Counted from the first letter of the stretch, positions 7,298-16,703 are shown. The stretch: DNA of 64,000 bases from Stappia stellulata DSM 5886 (GCF_000423705.1 NZ_AUIM01000011.1:310001-374000), one strand, 5' to 3'. Program-made: numbers and translations. The notes: generated by a model from the sequence alone, not told the origin.

Positions 7298-10111
7298 ATG
7301 AACAAGTCAGCGGCAGCGTTTTCCGGTCTTATCGATTCCACGGCGTTGCGCGAGGAACTGACCGCCCTGACGGCGAAGTCGGAGGGCGACGGGTCGGATC
7401 CGGCTATCCGCGCCCGGGTCCTCGCCCGCCTCAAGGAGGTCATGCGCGACGCGCGCAAGGTCGTCGAGGAACGGCTGTTCGATGACGGCGGCGGCACCTT
7501 GTGCGCGCGCCGGCTCAGCCACGTCCAGGACGAGATCCTGCGGGTGATCTACGATTTTGCGATCTACCACGTCTACCGGGCGAAAAACCCCTCGGCCGCC
7601 GAACGCATGTCGGTGGTCGCCGTGGGCGGTTATGGACGCGGGACGCTGGCGCCGGGTTCCGATGTCGACCTGCTGTTCCTGCTGCCCTACAAGCAGACCC
7701 CCTGGGGCGAGCAGATCGTCGAATACATCCTCTACATGCTCTGGGACCTCGGGCTGAAGGTCGGTCACGCGACCCGAAACGTGGAGGAGTGCCTGCGGCT
7801 GTCGAAGGCCGACATGACCATTCGCACAGCGATCCTGGAAGCCCGGCACGTGTGGGGCGACACGGATCTCTACGAGGAACTCGTCGAACGTTTCGACAAG
7901 GACGTCGTCGCCGGAACCGGCCCGGAGTTCATCGCCGCCAAGCTTGCGGAGCGCGACACGCGCCACCGCCGCCAGGGGACGTCGCGTTACCTTGTGGAGC
8001 CCAACATCAAGGAGGGCAAGGGAGGGCTGCGCGATCTCAACACCCTCTTCTGGATCTCGAAATACTTCTATCGGGTGCGCTCCGGCTCGGGGCTGGTAAA
8101 GGCCGGCGTCTTTTCTCGCGGGGATTACAATCGCTTCAAGAAGGGCGAGGATTTTCTCTGGGCGGTGCGCTGCCACCTGCATTTCCTGACCGGGCGTCCG
8201 GAAGAGCGGCTGTCCTTCGACGTCCAGCGCGAGATCGCCATTCGCCTCGGCTACACCCAGCATCCGGGGATGAAGGACGTCGAGCGCTTCATGAAGCACT
8301 ACTTCCTCGTGGCCAAGGACGTCGGCGACCTCACCCGGATCTTCTGTGCCGCGCTGGAAGAGCAGCACGCCAAGCAGCCGCAGCCCTTGTCGCGGCTGAT
8401 CGGCCAGCTCACCGGCAGGCGCAAGCGCCGCGTGCTGTCCGGCCACCCGGATTTCGTGATCGAGAACGGGCGGCTCAATCTGGCGAACGAGGGCGCCTTC
8501 GAGAAGGACCCGGTCAATCTCATCCGCCTGTTCGCCATCGCCGACCGGCATTCGGTCATGCTGCATCCGGAACTGCTGAAACGGGTCCGGCGCTCGCTCA
8601 AGCTGATCACGGCGGCGGTGCGCGAGGACCCGGAGGCCAACCGCCTGTTCCTTCAGGTGCTGACCTCGCGCAGCGATCCGGAGACCATCCTGCGCAAGAT
8701 GAACGAGGTCGGCGTGCTCGGGCGCTTTCTGCCGGACTTCGGCAAGGTGGTCGCGATGATGCAATTCAGCATGTACCACCACTATACCGTCGACGAGCAC
8801 CTGTTGCGTTCGATCGGGGTGCTTGGCGAGATCGAGCGCGGCGAGGCGGGCGACGATCATCCGCTCTCCACCGATCTGATCAAGTCGATCCAGAACCGCA
8901 AGGTGCTCTTCGTGGCGATGTTGATGCATGACATTGCCAAGGGCCGTCCGGAGGATCATTCCATCGCCGGCGCCCGCATCGCACGCCGGCTGTGCCCGCG
9001 CCTCGGCCTGTCGTCTTCAGAAACGGACACCGTCGCCTGGCTGGTCGAGCATCACCTCGACATGAGCACGACCGCGCAGTCGCGCGACCTCGCCGACCGG
9101 AAGACCATCGAGGACTTCGCCCGCGAGGTGCAGAGTCTGGAACGGCTGAAACTGCTGTTGATCCTCACCGTTGCCGACATCCGCGCCGTTGGCCCCAATG
9201 TCTTCAACGGCTGGAAAGGCCAGCTGCTGCGTACGCTCTATTATGAATGCGAACCGCTCCTGACCGGCGGCCACAGCCTGCTGCCGCACGACCAGCGCGT
9301 CGCCGCGGCGAAGGCCGAACTGGTCGAGGCCTTGCCGGACTGGCCGGCCGAGGCGCGCGAAGCCTATCTGGATCGGCATTACCCGGCCTACTGGCTGCGC
9401 GTGCCGCTTGACCGCAAGATTGCCGATGCGCGTCTGATCCGGGAGGCGGATGCGAGCAAGTCGGGGTTCTCCTCCCGCGTTGTCGCCCATGCGTTCGAAG
9501 AGGTCACGGAAATCACCGTGATGGCGGCCGATCACCCGAAACTCCTGTCCACCATCGCCGGCGCCTGTTTCGTCGCCGGGGCGAATATCGTCGACGCGCA
9601 GATCGACACAACCACCGACGGCTTCGCGCTCGACACGATCTTCATGTCCCGGGAATTGCCGGACGACGCCGATGAGCTGCGCCGCGGCGAGCGGATCTGC
9701 CGACTGATCGAGCAGGCCTTGCGCGGTCAGGAGCAGCTGCCGGAGAAGGTTGCGAACAAGGCGGCGGCGCGTGCCCGTGCCAAGCCGTTTCGCGTCGAGG
9801 CCGAGGTGCTGGTGAACAATTCCTGGTCGAACCGCCATACAGTCCTGGAGATTTCCGGCCTCGATCGACCCGGCCTGCTCTACGATCTGACGCGTGCAAT
9901 TTCGGCGTTGAATCTCAACATCAATTCCGCTCATATCGCGACCTTCGGCGAGCGTGCGGTCGATGTCTTCTATGTGACCGATCTGACCGGCCAGAAGGTC
10001 GGCAACATCGGTCGCCAGGAGTTGATCCGCGACCGCTTGCGCGAAGCAGTGAAATCGGAGGCCGGCGACGAACCGGCGAAGCGGCGCAAGCCGCGCCTTG
10101 GAGCGGCGTGA
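7298..10111 (+). CDS. glnD: bifunctional PII uridylyltransferase / uridylyl-removing enzyme
   Basis: GlnD senses glutamine and adds or removes UMP on the PII proteins GlnB and GlnK, setting the nitrogen response. The 937 aa protein has all parts: nucleotidyltransferase motif GGYGRGTLAPGSDVDLLF (residues about 109-126), the GlnD linker with LNTLFWISKYF, an HD domain (MHDIAKGRPEDHS near 542) for UMP removal, and two C-terminal ACT domains (near 738 and 848, DRPGLLYDLTRAIS) that bind glutamine. No catalytic residue is obviously missing. I prefer the ATG at 7298 (MNKSAAAF); an in-frame ATG at 7271 would add nine residues, but neither has a strong ribosome binding site. The glnD-murJ pairing is typical of Rhizobiales. 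Confidence 0.97.
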   Translation: MNKSAAAFSGLIDSTALREELTALTAKSEGDGSDPAIRARVLARLKEVMRDARKVVEERLFDDGGGTLCARRLSHVQDEILRVIYDFAIYHVYRAKNPSAAERMSVVAVGGYGRGTLAPGSDVDLLFLLPYKQTPWGEQIVEYILYMLWDLGLKVGHATRNVEECLRLSKADMTIRTAILEARHVWGDTDLYEELVERFDKDVVAGTGPEFIAAKLAERDTRHRRQGTSRYLVEPNIKEGKGGLRDLNTLFWISKYFYRVRSGSGLVKAGVFSRGDYNRFKKGEDFLWAVRCHLHFLTGRPEERLSFDVQREIAIRLGYTQHPGMKDVERFMKHYFLVAKDVGDLTRIFCAALEEQHAKQPQPLSRLIGQLTGRRKRRVLSGHPDFVIENGRLNLANEGAFEKDPVNLIRLFAIADRHSVMLHPELLKRVRRSLKLITAAVREDPEANRLFLQVLTSRSDPETILRKMNEVGVLGRFLPDFGKVVAMMQFSMYHHYTVDEHLLRSIGVLGEIERGEAGDDHPLSTDLIKSIQNRKVLFVAMLMHDIAKGRPEDHSIAGARIARRLCPRLGLSSSETDTVAWLVEHHLDMSTTAQSRDLADRKTIEDFAREVQSLERLKLLLILTVADIRAVGPNVFNGWKGQLLRTLYYECEPLLTGGHSLLPHDQRVAAAKAELVEALPDWPAEAREAYLDRHYPAYWLRVPLDRKIADARLIREADASKSGFSSRVVAHAFEEVTEITVMAADHPKLLSTIAGACFVAGANIVDAQIDTTTDGFALDTIFMSRELPDDADELRRGERICRLIEQALRGQEQLPEKVANKAAARARAKPFRVEAEVLVNNSWSNRHTVLEISGLDRPGLLYDLTRAISALNLNINSAHIATFGERAVDVFYVTDLTGQKVGNIGRQELIRDRLREAVKSEAGDEPAKRRKPRLGAA

Positions 10112-10166
10112 TGGTTCGAAACTTGAAGGGGGCTCTGGGGGCGGCTGCCGACCGCGGCGCGCCACG

Positions 10167-11732
10167 ATGAGCCTCTTGCGCAATTTCGCGACCGTCGGCG
10201 GCGCGACGATGACGAGCCGTGTGCTCGGCTTCGCCCGCGACGTGATGATCGCCGCCTTTGTCGGTGCCGGACCGGTGGCAGACGCCTTTTTCGTCGCCTT
10301 CCGTCTTCCCAACCTGTTCCGCCGGCTGTTTGCCGAAGGCGCGTTCAACTCCGCCTTCGTGCCGCTCTTTGCCCGCTCGGTCGAGGAAGGCGGCGACGAG
10401 GGGGCAAAAAGGTTCGCCGGCGAGATCCTCGCGGCCTTTTTGTGGACCCTTGTGACGGTCACGCTTCTCGCGCAGGTGTTCATGCCGGCGCTCGTTTATG
10501 TGCTGGCCCCCGGGTTTACGGCCGAGCCGGAGAAGTTCGACCTCGCCGTGCTCCTGTCGCGGATCACCTTTCCCTATCTGCTGTGCATGTCGCTGGTGGC
10601 GTTTCTCTCCGGGATTCTCAACACCTACCGGCGCTTTGCAGCCGCGGCCTTCGCGCCCGTCGTCCTGAACATCGTGATGATCTCGGTGCTTGCCGGCATC
10701 TGGTATGTCAACCTTCAGCCGGGGGTGACACTCGGTGTCGCGCTTGCCGGCGGCGTCACGGTGGCCGGCATTGCCCAGCTTGCGCTTCTCTTCGGTGCCG
10801 TGCGTCACATGGGATTTGTCATTCCCTGGCGACGCCCGCGCCTGACCGCTTCGGTCAAGCGGCTGTGGAAGCTCGGCGTTCCGGGCATCGCCGCCGGTGG
10901 CATCACCCAGATCAACATCGCGGTCGGCACGATCATCGCCTCCGGTCAGGCCGGCGCGGTGTCCTATCTCTATTATGCCGACCGGATCTATCAGCTGCCG
11001 CTCGGCGTCGTCGGCATCGCCATCGGCGTCGTGCTCCTGCCCGATCTGTCGCGGTCTCTGCGGTCCGGGGCGGATGCGAGCGCCAACCATACGCTCAACC
11101 GGGCGATGGAGTTCGCACTGGCGCTCACCTTGCCGGCCACGGTTGCCCTGATCGTCGTGCCGGATGCCATCGTTTCTGTGCTTTATGAGCGTGGCGCCTT
11201 CGGAGCGGAGGCGACGAGCGCAACGACAGCGGCGCTGATTGCCTTCGCCGCCGGCCTGCCCGCCTTCGTGCTCAACAAGGTGTTCTCGCCGGGCTTCTTC
11301 GCGCGGGAGGACACGGTCACGCCAATGTGGTTCGCCGGCATCGGCATGGTGGTCAATGTTGTCGGCGCGCTTGCGCTGGCGCCCTTTCTCGGACATGTCG
11401 GAATTGCGCTTGCAACCACGCTTGCCGGCTGGGTCAACAGCGGCCTTTTGGCGGTGACGCTGTGGCGGCGCGGTCATTTCCGCCTCGACGCGGGGGCTTT
11501 GAAGCGACTTCCGCTTCTGGCACTGGCGAGCGTGCTGATGGGGGGCGGTATCTATGCGGGCGCGCAGCTGCTCGCACCCTGGCTCGGCGGTGCGTCGGTG
11601 TTCGGCCGGTTCGGGGCGCTGGCGCTGCTGGTGCTAGCCGGACTGGTTCTCTTCGCCGCCTTTGTGCATCTGACCGGTGCGGTGGACCTGAAAGCCGCCC
11701 TTCGTGGCCTGCGGTCGCGCCGCGTGAGCTGA
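10167..11732 (+). CDS. murJ: lipid II flippase MurJ
   Basis: MurJ (MviN) flips the peptidoglycan precursor lipid II across the inner membrane. The 521 aa protein begins with MSLLRNFATVGGATMTSRVL and has the family pattern of about 14 membrane segments. The conserved early stretch GAGPVADAFFVAFRLPNLFR and the Arg residues that line the cavity (SRVLGFARD, NLFRRLFAEGAF) are present. The ATG at 10167 fits the family N-terminus; upstream codons to 10098 are an unlikely extension that would overlap glnD. It lies 55 bp after glnD and is probably co-transcribed. In many relatives trpS and a universal-stress gene follow; here a nucleoside transporter does, so this junction is a point of rearrangement. 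Confidence 0.96.
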   Translation: MSLLRNFATVGGATMTSRVLGFARDVMIAAFVGAGPVADAFFVAFRLPNLFRRLFAEGAFNSAFVPLFARSVEEGGDEGAKRFAGEILAAFLWTLVTVTLLAQVFMPALVYVLAPGFTAEPEKFDLAVLLSRITFPYLLCMSLVAFLSGILNTYRRFAAAAFAPVVLNIVMISVLAGIWYVNLQPGVTLGVALAGGVTVAGIAQLALLFGAVRHMGFVIPWRRPRLTASVKRLWKLGVPGIAAGGITQINIAVGTIIASGQAGAVSYLYYADRIYQLPLGVVGIAIGVVLLPDLSRSLRSGADASANHTLNRAMEFALALTLPATVALIVVPDAIVSVLYERGAFGAEATSATTAALIAFAAGLPAFVLNKVFSPGFFAREDTVTPMWFAGIGMVVNVVGALALAPFLGHVGIALATTLAGWVNSGLLAVTLWRRGHFRLDAGALKRLPLLALASVLMGGGIYAGAQLLAPWLGGASVFGRFGALALLVLAGLVLFAAFVHLTGAVDLKAALRGLRSRRVS

Positions 11733-11773
11733 CAACGCTCCGATGGGCGCCGGCACTGAAGACGGCTCAATTT

Positions 11774-11789
11774 TTGACCAAACGATCAA
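11774..11789. promoter_or_regulatory. RutR-like operator box 1
   Basis: TTGACCAAACGATCAA matches 12 of the 14 specified bases of the E. coli RutR consensus TTGACCAnnTGGTCAA. RutR is a TetR-family repressor released by uracil or thymine. The box lies 225 bp upstream of the nucleoside transporter start codon, in a locally AT-rich patch. The assignment to a RutR-type protein is inference. Confidence 0.5.
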
Positions 11790-11792
11790 ACT

Positions 11793-11808
11793 TTGTCCAT
11801 TTGTTCAA
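11793..11808. promoter_or_regulatory. RutR-like operator box 2
   Basis: TTGTCCATTTGTTCAA also matches 12 of 14 specified bases of TTGACCAnnTGGTCAA, with different mismatches from box 1. The two boxes are separated by 3 bp (centres 19 bp apart), which would allow two dimers to bind side by side on nearly the same face. Together they are stronger evidence than either alone. Confidence 0.5.
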
Positions 11809-12013
11809 AAAAATGACGACCGGATGACTGCCCGCGTTGTGAGCATGATCAATTTATGATCCAATTCAGTCGGCGTCCGGTGTGTGAGGCCCTTCTGGCC
11901 TTGGTATTATTTCGGATGCGTGAAACGACAGAAGCGATCAGCTCTTGTGCGTTTGGGCAGTTTGCCTGGCATCGGGCTGATCTCGGCATACGAACAATGC
12001 CAGGGGGAGTCAG

Positions 12014-13018
12014 ATGGAAATCCTGAACCGTATCGCATGGACGCGTCGGGCAGTGCTCGGCCTTGCGGCAGCGATTGTCGTGACGGGCTCCGGCCTGCCG
12101 ACGATGGCCGCAGACGAGCCGCTCAAGGTCGCGGCGATCTACACGGTCCCGGTCGAGCAGCAATGGGTCGGCCGCATTCACAAGGCCCTGACCGCGGCCA
12201 AGGAGCGTGGCGACGTCAGCTACACCTACTCGGAAAACGTGGCCAACACCGACTATGAGCGCGTGATGCGCGAATATGCCGAAGCCGGCATGGACCTGAT
12301 TGTCGGCGAGGCTTTCGCCGTGGAGCGCGCGGCGCGCAAGGTGGCCGCCGAGTATCCGGACACGGCCTTCCTGATGGGGTCGTCCTTCGGCCCGGCCAAA
12401 CCGAATTTCGCCGTCTTCGACAACTGGATCCACGAGCCGAGCTATCTGACCGGCATGATCGCCGGCGAAGCCACGGAATCGAACATCATCGGCATGGTCG
12501 GCGGGTATGCGATCCCCGAGGTCAACCGGCTGATGAACGCCTTCATGGAGGGCGCGCTCGCGGTCAACCCGGACGTCAAGTTCCTCGTGACCTTCATCAA
12601 CTCCTGGTACGATCCGCCCAAGGCCAAGGAATCCGCCTTTGCGATGATCGACAAGGGCGCGGACATTCTCTACGCCGAGCGCTTCGGCGTGTCCGATGCC
12701 GCCAAGGAGCGGGACATTCTGGCGATTGGCAACGTCATCGACACCGCCTCCGATTATCCCGGCACGATCATTTCCAGTGCGCTGTGGCACATGGAGCCGA
12801 CCATCGACCGGGTGATCGAGGACGTCTCCGGCGGCAGCTTCGAGCCCTCCGATTACGGCCAGTACAGCTACATGTCCTATGGCGGCGGCAGCTTTGTCGT
12901 CGACGAGACGCTGGCCGATGCGGCCTCTGTCGAGGCGGCACGCAAGGTCGAGAAGGACATTCTCGACGGGCTCTTCCGGGTCAATGTCAACGACGCCGAA
13001 CCCAAGTCGACGATGTAA
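12014..13018 (+). CDS. BMP-family (basic membrane protein) ABC transporter substrate-binding protein
   Basis: This is the periplasmic binding protein of a nucleoside-type ABC importer (PnrA/BmpA family). The 334 aa protein has an N-terminal leader (TRRAVLGLAAAIVVTGS... cleaved near AMAADEP). The BMP fold then begins with KVAAIYTVPVEQQWVGR and continues through YERVMREYAEAGMDLIVGEAF, NIIGMVGGYAIPEVNRLMNA and YSYMSYGGGSFVVDET. There is no lipobox Cys, as expected in a Gram-negative. A GGGGGA ribosome binding site precedes the ATG. It heads the operon; a 10 bp stem-loop after its stop probably favours high expression of this gene relative to the ATPase. Known relatives bind purine or pyrimidine nucleosides; the actual ligand here is not shown by sequence. 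Confidence 0.92.
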   Translation: MEILNRIAWTRRAVLGLAAAIVVTGSGLPTMAADEPLKVAAIYTVPVEQQWVGRIHKALTAAKERGDVSYTYSENVANTDYERVMREYAEAGMDLIVGEAFAVERAARKVAAEYPDTAFLMGSSFGPAKPNFAVFDNWIHEPSYLTGMIAGEATESNIIGMVGGYAIPEVNRLMNAFMEGALAVNPDVKFLVTFINSWYDPPKAKESAFAMIDKGADILYAERFGVSDAAKERDILAIGNVIDTASDYPGTIISSALWHMEPTIDRVIEDVSGGSFEPSDYGQYSYMSYGGGSFVVDETLADAASVEAARKVEKDILDGLFRVNVNDAEPKSTM

Positions 13019-13025
13019 CCCCCTG

Positions 13026-13057
13026 CGCCGCCGCGGCCCCCTGGCGTCGCGGCGGCG
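13026..13057 (+). promoter_or_regulatory. intergenic stem-loop after the binding-protein gene
   Basis: CGCCGCCGCG and CGCGGCGGCG pair perfectly over 10 bp around a 12-base loop, starting 7 bases after the binding-protein stop. It is followed by TCTCCTTCTT, a pyrimidine stretch that is not a clean T run. Such hairpins in transport operons usually protect the upstream message or let only part of transcription continue. Confidence 0.6.
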
Positions 13058-13126
13058 TCTCCTTCTTGCTTGCCTGTGCGGGCCACGCCCGCCCGCGCCG
13101 TTTCCGGGACATGGGGAAATGCAGAT

Positions 13127-14677
13127 ATGACGGTGCCAGTCGAAGCTCCGCCCGTGGCGTTGTCCTTGTCGGGGATCACCAAGCGGTTCGGCGCGCTGAC
13201 GGCCAACGAGGCGGTCGATCTCGACCTCCATCGTGGTGAGATCGTCGCGTTGCTCGGCGAAAACGGTGCCGGCAAGACCACCTTGATGAACATCCTGTTC
13301 GGGCACTACGTCGCTGACGAGGGCAACGTGCGCGTGGCGCAAGCCGACGGTACGCTGGTTCCGTTGGAGCCGGGATCGCCCCACGCCGCGCTCGAGGCCG
13401 GCATCGGCATGGTACACCAGCATTTCACGCTGGCCGAAAATCTCACCGTCCTTGAAAACATCATGCTTGGCACGGCGGCGCTCTTTTCGACAGGCGGCGG
13501 CGCGCGCGCGGCGCGCGAGAAACTTGACGACCTGATGCGCCGCTCCGGTTTGGTCGTCGACCTCGACGCGCGGATTTCACGCCTGTCGGTCGGCGAAAAG
13601 CAGCGTGTGGAAATTCTCAAGGCGCTGTATCGCGACGCGCGGGTGCTGGTGCTCGACGAGCCGACAGCTGTGCTGACCCCGCAGGAATCCGACACGCTGT
13701 TCGAGACGCTGAAGGCGCTTGCAGCCCAGGGGCTGGCGATCGTCTTTATCTCCCACAAGCTTGCCGAGGTGCTGGCCGCCTCCGACCGCATCGCGGTGCT
13801 GCGTCTCGGGCGCAAGGTCGCGGATCTCCCTTCCGTCGACTGCGACCGTCAGAAGCTTGCCGAACTCATGGTCGGTCACGAGGTGACGATGAGCCGGCGC
13901 GAACCGCAGGCGTCGGGCGAGGTTCTGCTGTCCTTGTCTGCCGTCACCTGCGGCGAGGGTCGCGACACGGTCAGTGACATTGGCTTCGACCTGCACGCGG
14001 GTGAAATTCTCGGCATCGCCGGTGTCTCCGGCAACGGTCAGGCGATGCTCGCACGGCTTCTCTCCGGTCTTGAGCAGCAAACCAGCGGCGACATCCGTCT
14101 CGCCGGCCGCGAGATCCGGGCGCACGACGCGGCCGACATGATCCGCGCCGGTGTGGCGCGCATTCCCGAAGACCGGCACCGCGACGGTGTCGTCGGCGCG
14201 ATGAGCGTCGCGGAAAATCTCGTGATCGAGGAAATCCGCTCGCCCCGCTATCAGCGCTTCGGATTTCTCGACTTTCGCGCCATTGCCGCACGTGCGGTGG
14301 AGGCCATCGCGGGCTACGACATTCGCTGTCCGGGCGGCGATGCCGTTGCGCGGCTGCTGTCGGGCGGCAACATCCAGAAGATCGTTCTGGCGCGTACGCT
14401 CGACGCCGAACCCTCGGTGGTGCTTGCCGCCCAGCCGTCACGCGGTCTCGACATCGGCGCGACCGGCGACGTTCACCGCCGGCTGCTGGAGGCGCGCGGA
14501 CGCGGTGCCGGGGTGATCCTGATTTCCGAAGATCTCGACGAGCTCTTCGCGCTTTCCGACCGCATTGCCGTCATTCATCGCGGACGGCTCAGCCCGCCCC
14601 GCCCGGCCGAGGACCTGAACCGCGCCGCCGTCGGTCTGATGATGGCCGGTCAGCATACGGAGGACGCGGCCGCATGA
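13127..14677 (+). CDS. nucleoside-type ABC transporter ATP-binding protein (two ABC domains)
   Basis: The energising subunit of the BMP-type importer, 516 aa, with two fused ABC domains as in YufO/NupA-type and sugar importers. The first half is canonical: Walker A GENGAGKTT (about residue 44), signature LSVGEKQR (about 153), Walker B LVLDEPTAV (about 173). The second half is the usual degenerate copy: GVSGNGQA in place of Walker A, signature LSGGNIQK (about 411) and AAQPSRGLD in place of Walker B, so ATP hydrolysis probably occurs at one composite site. The ATG at 13127 has GGGGAAA upstream. Its stop overlaps the next start by 4 bp. Confidence 0.95.
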   Translation: MTVPVEAPPVALSLSGITKRFGALTANEAVDLDLHRGEIVALLGENGAGKTTLMNILFGHYVADEGNVRVAQADGTLVPLEPGSPHAALEAGIGMVHQHFTLAENLTVLENIMLGTAALFSTGGGARAAREKLDDLMRRSGLVVDLDARISRLSVGEKQRVEILKALYRDARVLVLDEPTAVLTPQESDTLFETLKALAAQGLAIVFISHKLAEVLAASDRIAVLRLGRKVADLPSVDCDRQKLAELMVGHEVTMSRREPQASGEVLLSLSAVTCGEGRDTVSDIGFDLHAGEILGIAGVSGNGQAMLARLLSGLEQQTSGDIRLAGREIRAHDAADMIRAGVARIPEDRHRDGVVGAMSVAENLVIEEIRSPRYQRFGFLDFRAIAARAVEAIAGYDIRCPGGDAVARLLSGGNIQKIVLARTLDAEPSVVLAAQPSRGLDIGATGDVHRRLLEARGRGAGVILISEDLDELFALSDRIAVIHRGRLSPPRPAEDLNRAAVGLMMAGQHTEDAAA

Positions 14678-15753
14678 TCCGCTTCGAACCGCGCGAGCAT
14701 GTTTCGCCCCTGCGCCGCATCGCAGCCCCCGTCATAGCGGCGGTTGCCGCGCTTGCGGTCGCGAGCCTTGCAATTGCCGCCGCCGGCGCGCCGGTGCTTG
14801 AAGCCTATGGTCTGATGGCCAAGGGCGCCTTCGGCTCGGCCTTCGCCATGTCCGAGCTGCTGGCGCGCGCCACGCCGCTGATCTTCACCGGCCTCGCCGC
14901 CGCAGTCGCCTTTCGCGCCAAGCTCTGGAACATCGGCGGCGAGGGGCAGCTTTATGCCGGTGCGCTCGCCGCGGTTGCCGTCGGCACCGGCGCGCTCGCC
15001 CTTCCCGGCCCCTTGCTGATCCCGACCGTGATCCTGGCCGGGGCGCTGGCCGGCGGTCTCTTGATGCTGATCCCGGCACTCCTGAAGGTCCGGCTCGGCG
15101 CGGACGAGGTGGTGACGACGCTTCTCCTGAACTTCGTCGTGATCCTCTTCGTCCAGATGATGCTGGAAGGCCCGATGAAGGATCCGATGGGCATGGGATG
15201 GCCGCAGTCGGAGCCGATGCTGGACGAGGCAATGCTGCCCAAGCTGATGGACCGCATGCGGGTCCACGCCGGCTTGATCCTGGCGCTGGTTGCCGCTCTC
15301 GGGGTTCACATCGTGCTCAAGCGCACCGTCTGGGGCTTCGAGACCCGGGCCGTTGGCGAAAATCCGGAAGCCGCGCGCCATGCCGGCATTCCCGTTACTG
15401 CGACCTTCCTGCGCGTTGCGCTTCTGAGCGGCGGTCTTGCCGGTCTCGCAGGCGTCGGCGAGGTCGCCGGCCTGAAGGGGTATCTCACCGCCGATCTGTC
15501 GCCCGGCTTCGGTTATGCCGGGATCGTTGTCGCCATGCTTGCCGGACTGTCGCCCGTCGGTGTGGTCGTGGCTGCCCTCTTCATCGCCGGGATCTTTGTC
15601 GGGGCCGACAGCATGAGCCGGGCGATCGGCGTCTCCAATTATCTGGCGGATCTCGTGGTCGCGACCTCGCTGATCTGCGTGCTGGTGTCCGGCCTGTTCG
15701 TGCGCTTCAAGGTGCGTTTCGTTCGTGTCGGGACGGGAAAGGGCGCGGCATGA
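14674..15753 (+). CDS. nucleoside-type ABC transporter permease, first subunit
   Basis: A 359 aa inner-membrane permease of the BPD_transp_2 family (YufP/NupB type). It has about nine hydrophobic segments and the family motifs WNIGGEGQLYAGALAAV (about residues 86-102) and GADEVVTTLLLNFV (about 145-158), then ARHAGIPVTATFLRVALLSG, the cytoplasmic loop that meets the ATPase. It overlaps the ATPase gene by 4 bp and the second permease by 4 bp, so the three are translationally coupled. The two permeases form the membrane channel as a heterodimer. Confidence 0.94.
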   Translation: MIRFEPREHVSPLRRIAAPVIAAVAALAVASLAIAAAGAPVLEAYGLMAKGAFGSAFAMSELLARATPLIFTGLAAAVAFRAKLWNIGGEGQLYAGALAAVAVGTGALALPGPLLIPTVILAGALAGGLLMLIPALLKVRLGADEVVTTLLLNFVVILFVQMMLEGPMKDPMGMGWPQSEPMLDEAMLPKLMDRMRVHAGLILALVAALGVHIVLKRTVWGFETRAVGENPEAARHAGIPVTATFLRVALLSGGLAGLAGVGEVAGLKGYLTADLSPGFGYAGIVVAMLAGLSPVGVVVAALFIAGIFVGADSMSRAIGVSNYLADLVVATSLICVLVSGLFVRFKVRFVRVGTGKGAA

Positions 15754-16694
15754 GCGACATTCTGGACATTCTGCTGGCCGCAAACTTCTGGGCGGCGGCG
15801 CTGCGGATCGCCACGCCGCTGATCTTCGGCGTGCTTGGCGCGCTGCTCTGCGAGCGCGCCGGCGTGCTCAACCTCGGCATCGAGGGCATTTTCACCGCCG
15901 GTGCCATGGCCGGCTGGATGGCCGCCTGGCTCGGCGCGGGACTTTGGGGCGGCGTGATGGTCGCGGCGCTTGCCGGCGCCGCCTTCGGGCTCCTGCACGC
16001 GATCCTGACCGTGCCGCTCGGCCTGTCGCAGCATGTTTCGGGCATCGGCGTGACGCTGTTTGCAACCAGTCTCAGCTACTACACCTACCGTACGGCCCTG
16101 CCCGATGTTTCCTCGCCGCCGCGTATCGAGGCGTTCCAGCCGCTCGACATTCCGGTCCTCTCCGATTTGCCGTTTCTGGGGCCGGCGCTGTTCCAGCAAA
16201 CCGCGCTGACCTTTCTGGCGCTCGCGCTTGTCGTCGCGGTCGGCTTCGTGCTCTATCGCACGCCGCTCGGCCTTGCGATCCGCGCTGTCGGCGACAATCC
16301 GTCGGCCGTCGAGGCGCAAGGCTTGTCGGTGATGGCGCTGAGGATTGGAACCGTCGTCGCCGGATCGGCCCTGATGGCGCTCGGCGGCGCGTTCCTCACG
16401 ATGTCGGCCTTCGACGCCTTCTTCTTCGGTATGGTCAACGGTCGCGGCTGGATCTGTATCGCGTTGACGGTCTTTGCGTCCTGGCGGCCGGGCAAGGCGC
16501 TGATCGGCGCGTTGCTCTTCGGCGCCTTCGATGCCTTCCAGGTGCGTTTGCAGACCGAGGTCGGGTCTTTCGTGCCAGGCCAGGTCTTCCTGATGCTGCC
16601 CTATATCCTGTCGATTGCCGCACTCGTCGTCGTGGCGCGCAAGGCGGATTATCCGCGCGCGCTGCTGAAGCCCTATTTCAAGGGCCAGCGCTGA
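15750..16694 (+). CDS. nucleoside-type ABC transporter permease, second subunit
   Basis: The partner permease (YufQ/NupC type), 314 aa. The family motif LNLGIEGIFTAGAMAGWMAA (residues about 37-56) is the counterpart of the WNIGGEGQ motif in the first permease; VEAQGLSVMALRIG is the coupling loop, and MVNGRGWICIALTVFASWRP is typical of the last third. The ATG at 15750 overlaps the upstream stop (ATGA). It is the last gene of the operon and ends 9 bp from the convergent pcaB stop, so read-through antisense to the pca operon is possible because no terminator is visible in the gap. Confidence 0.94.
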   Translation: MSDILDILLAANFWAAALRIATPLIFGVLGALLCERAGVLNLGIEGIFTAGAMAGWMAAWLGAGLWGGVMVAALAGAAFGLLHAILTVPLGLSQHVSGIGVTLFATSLSYYTYRTALPDVSSPPRIEAFQPLDIPVLSDLPFLGPALFQQTALTFLALALVVAVGFVLYRTPLGLAIRAVGDNPSAVEAQGLSVMALRIGTVVAGSALMALGGAFLTMSAFDAFFFGMVNGRGWICIALTVFASWRPGKALIGALLFGAFDAFQVRLQTEVGSFVPGQVFLMLPYILSIAALVVVARKADYPRALLKPYFKGQR

Positions 16695-16703
16695 GGCTCT
16701 TCG

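Noticed and set aside
11733-12013. A purine-type riboswitch ahead of the nucleoside transporter
   Set aside because: I could not find the paired-loop core or its conserved bases; the region is instead explained by two RutR-like boxes.
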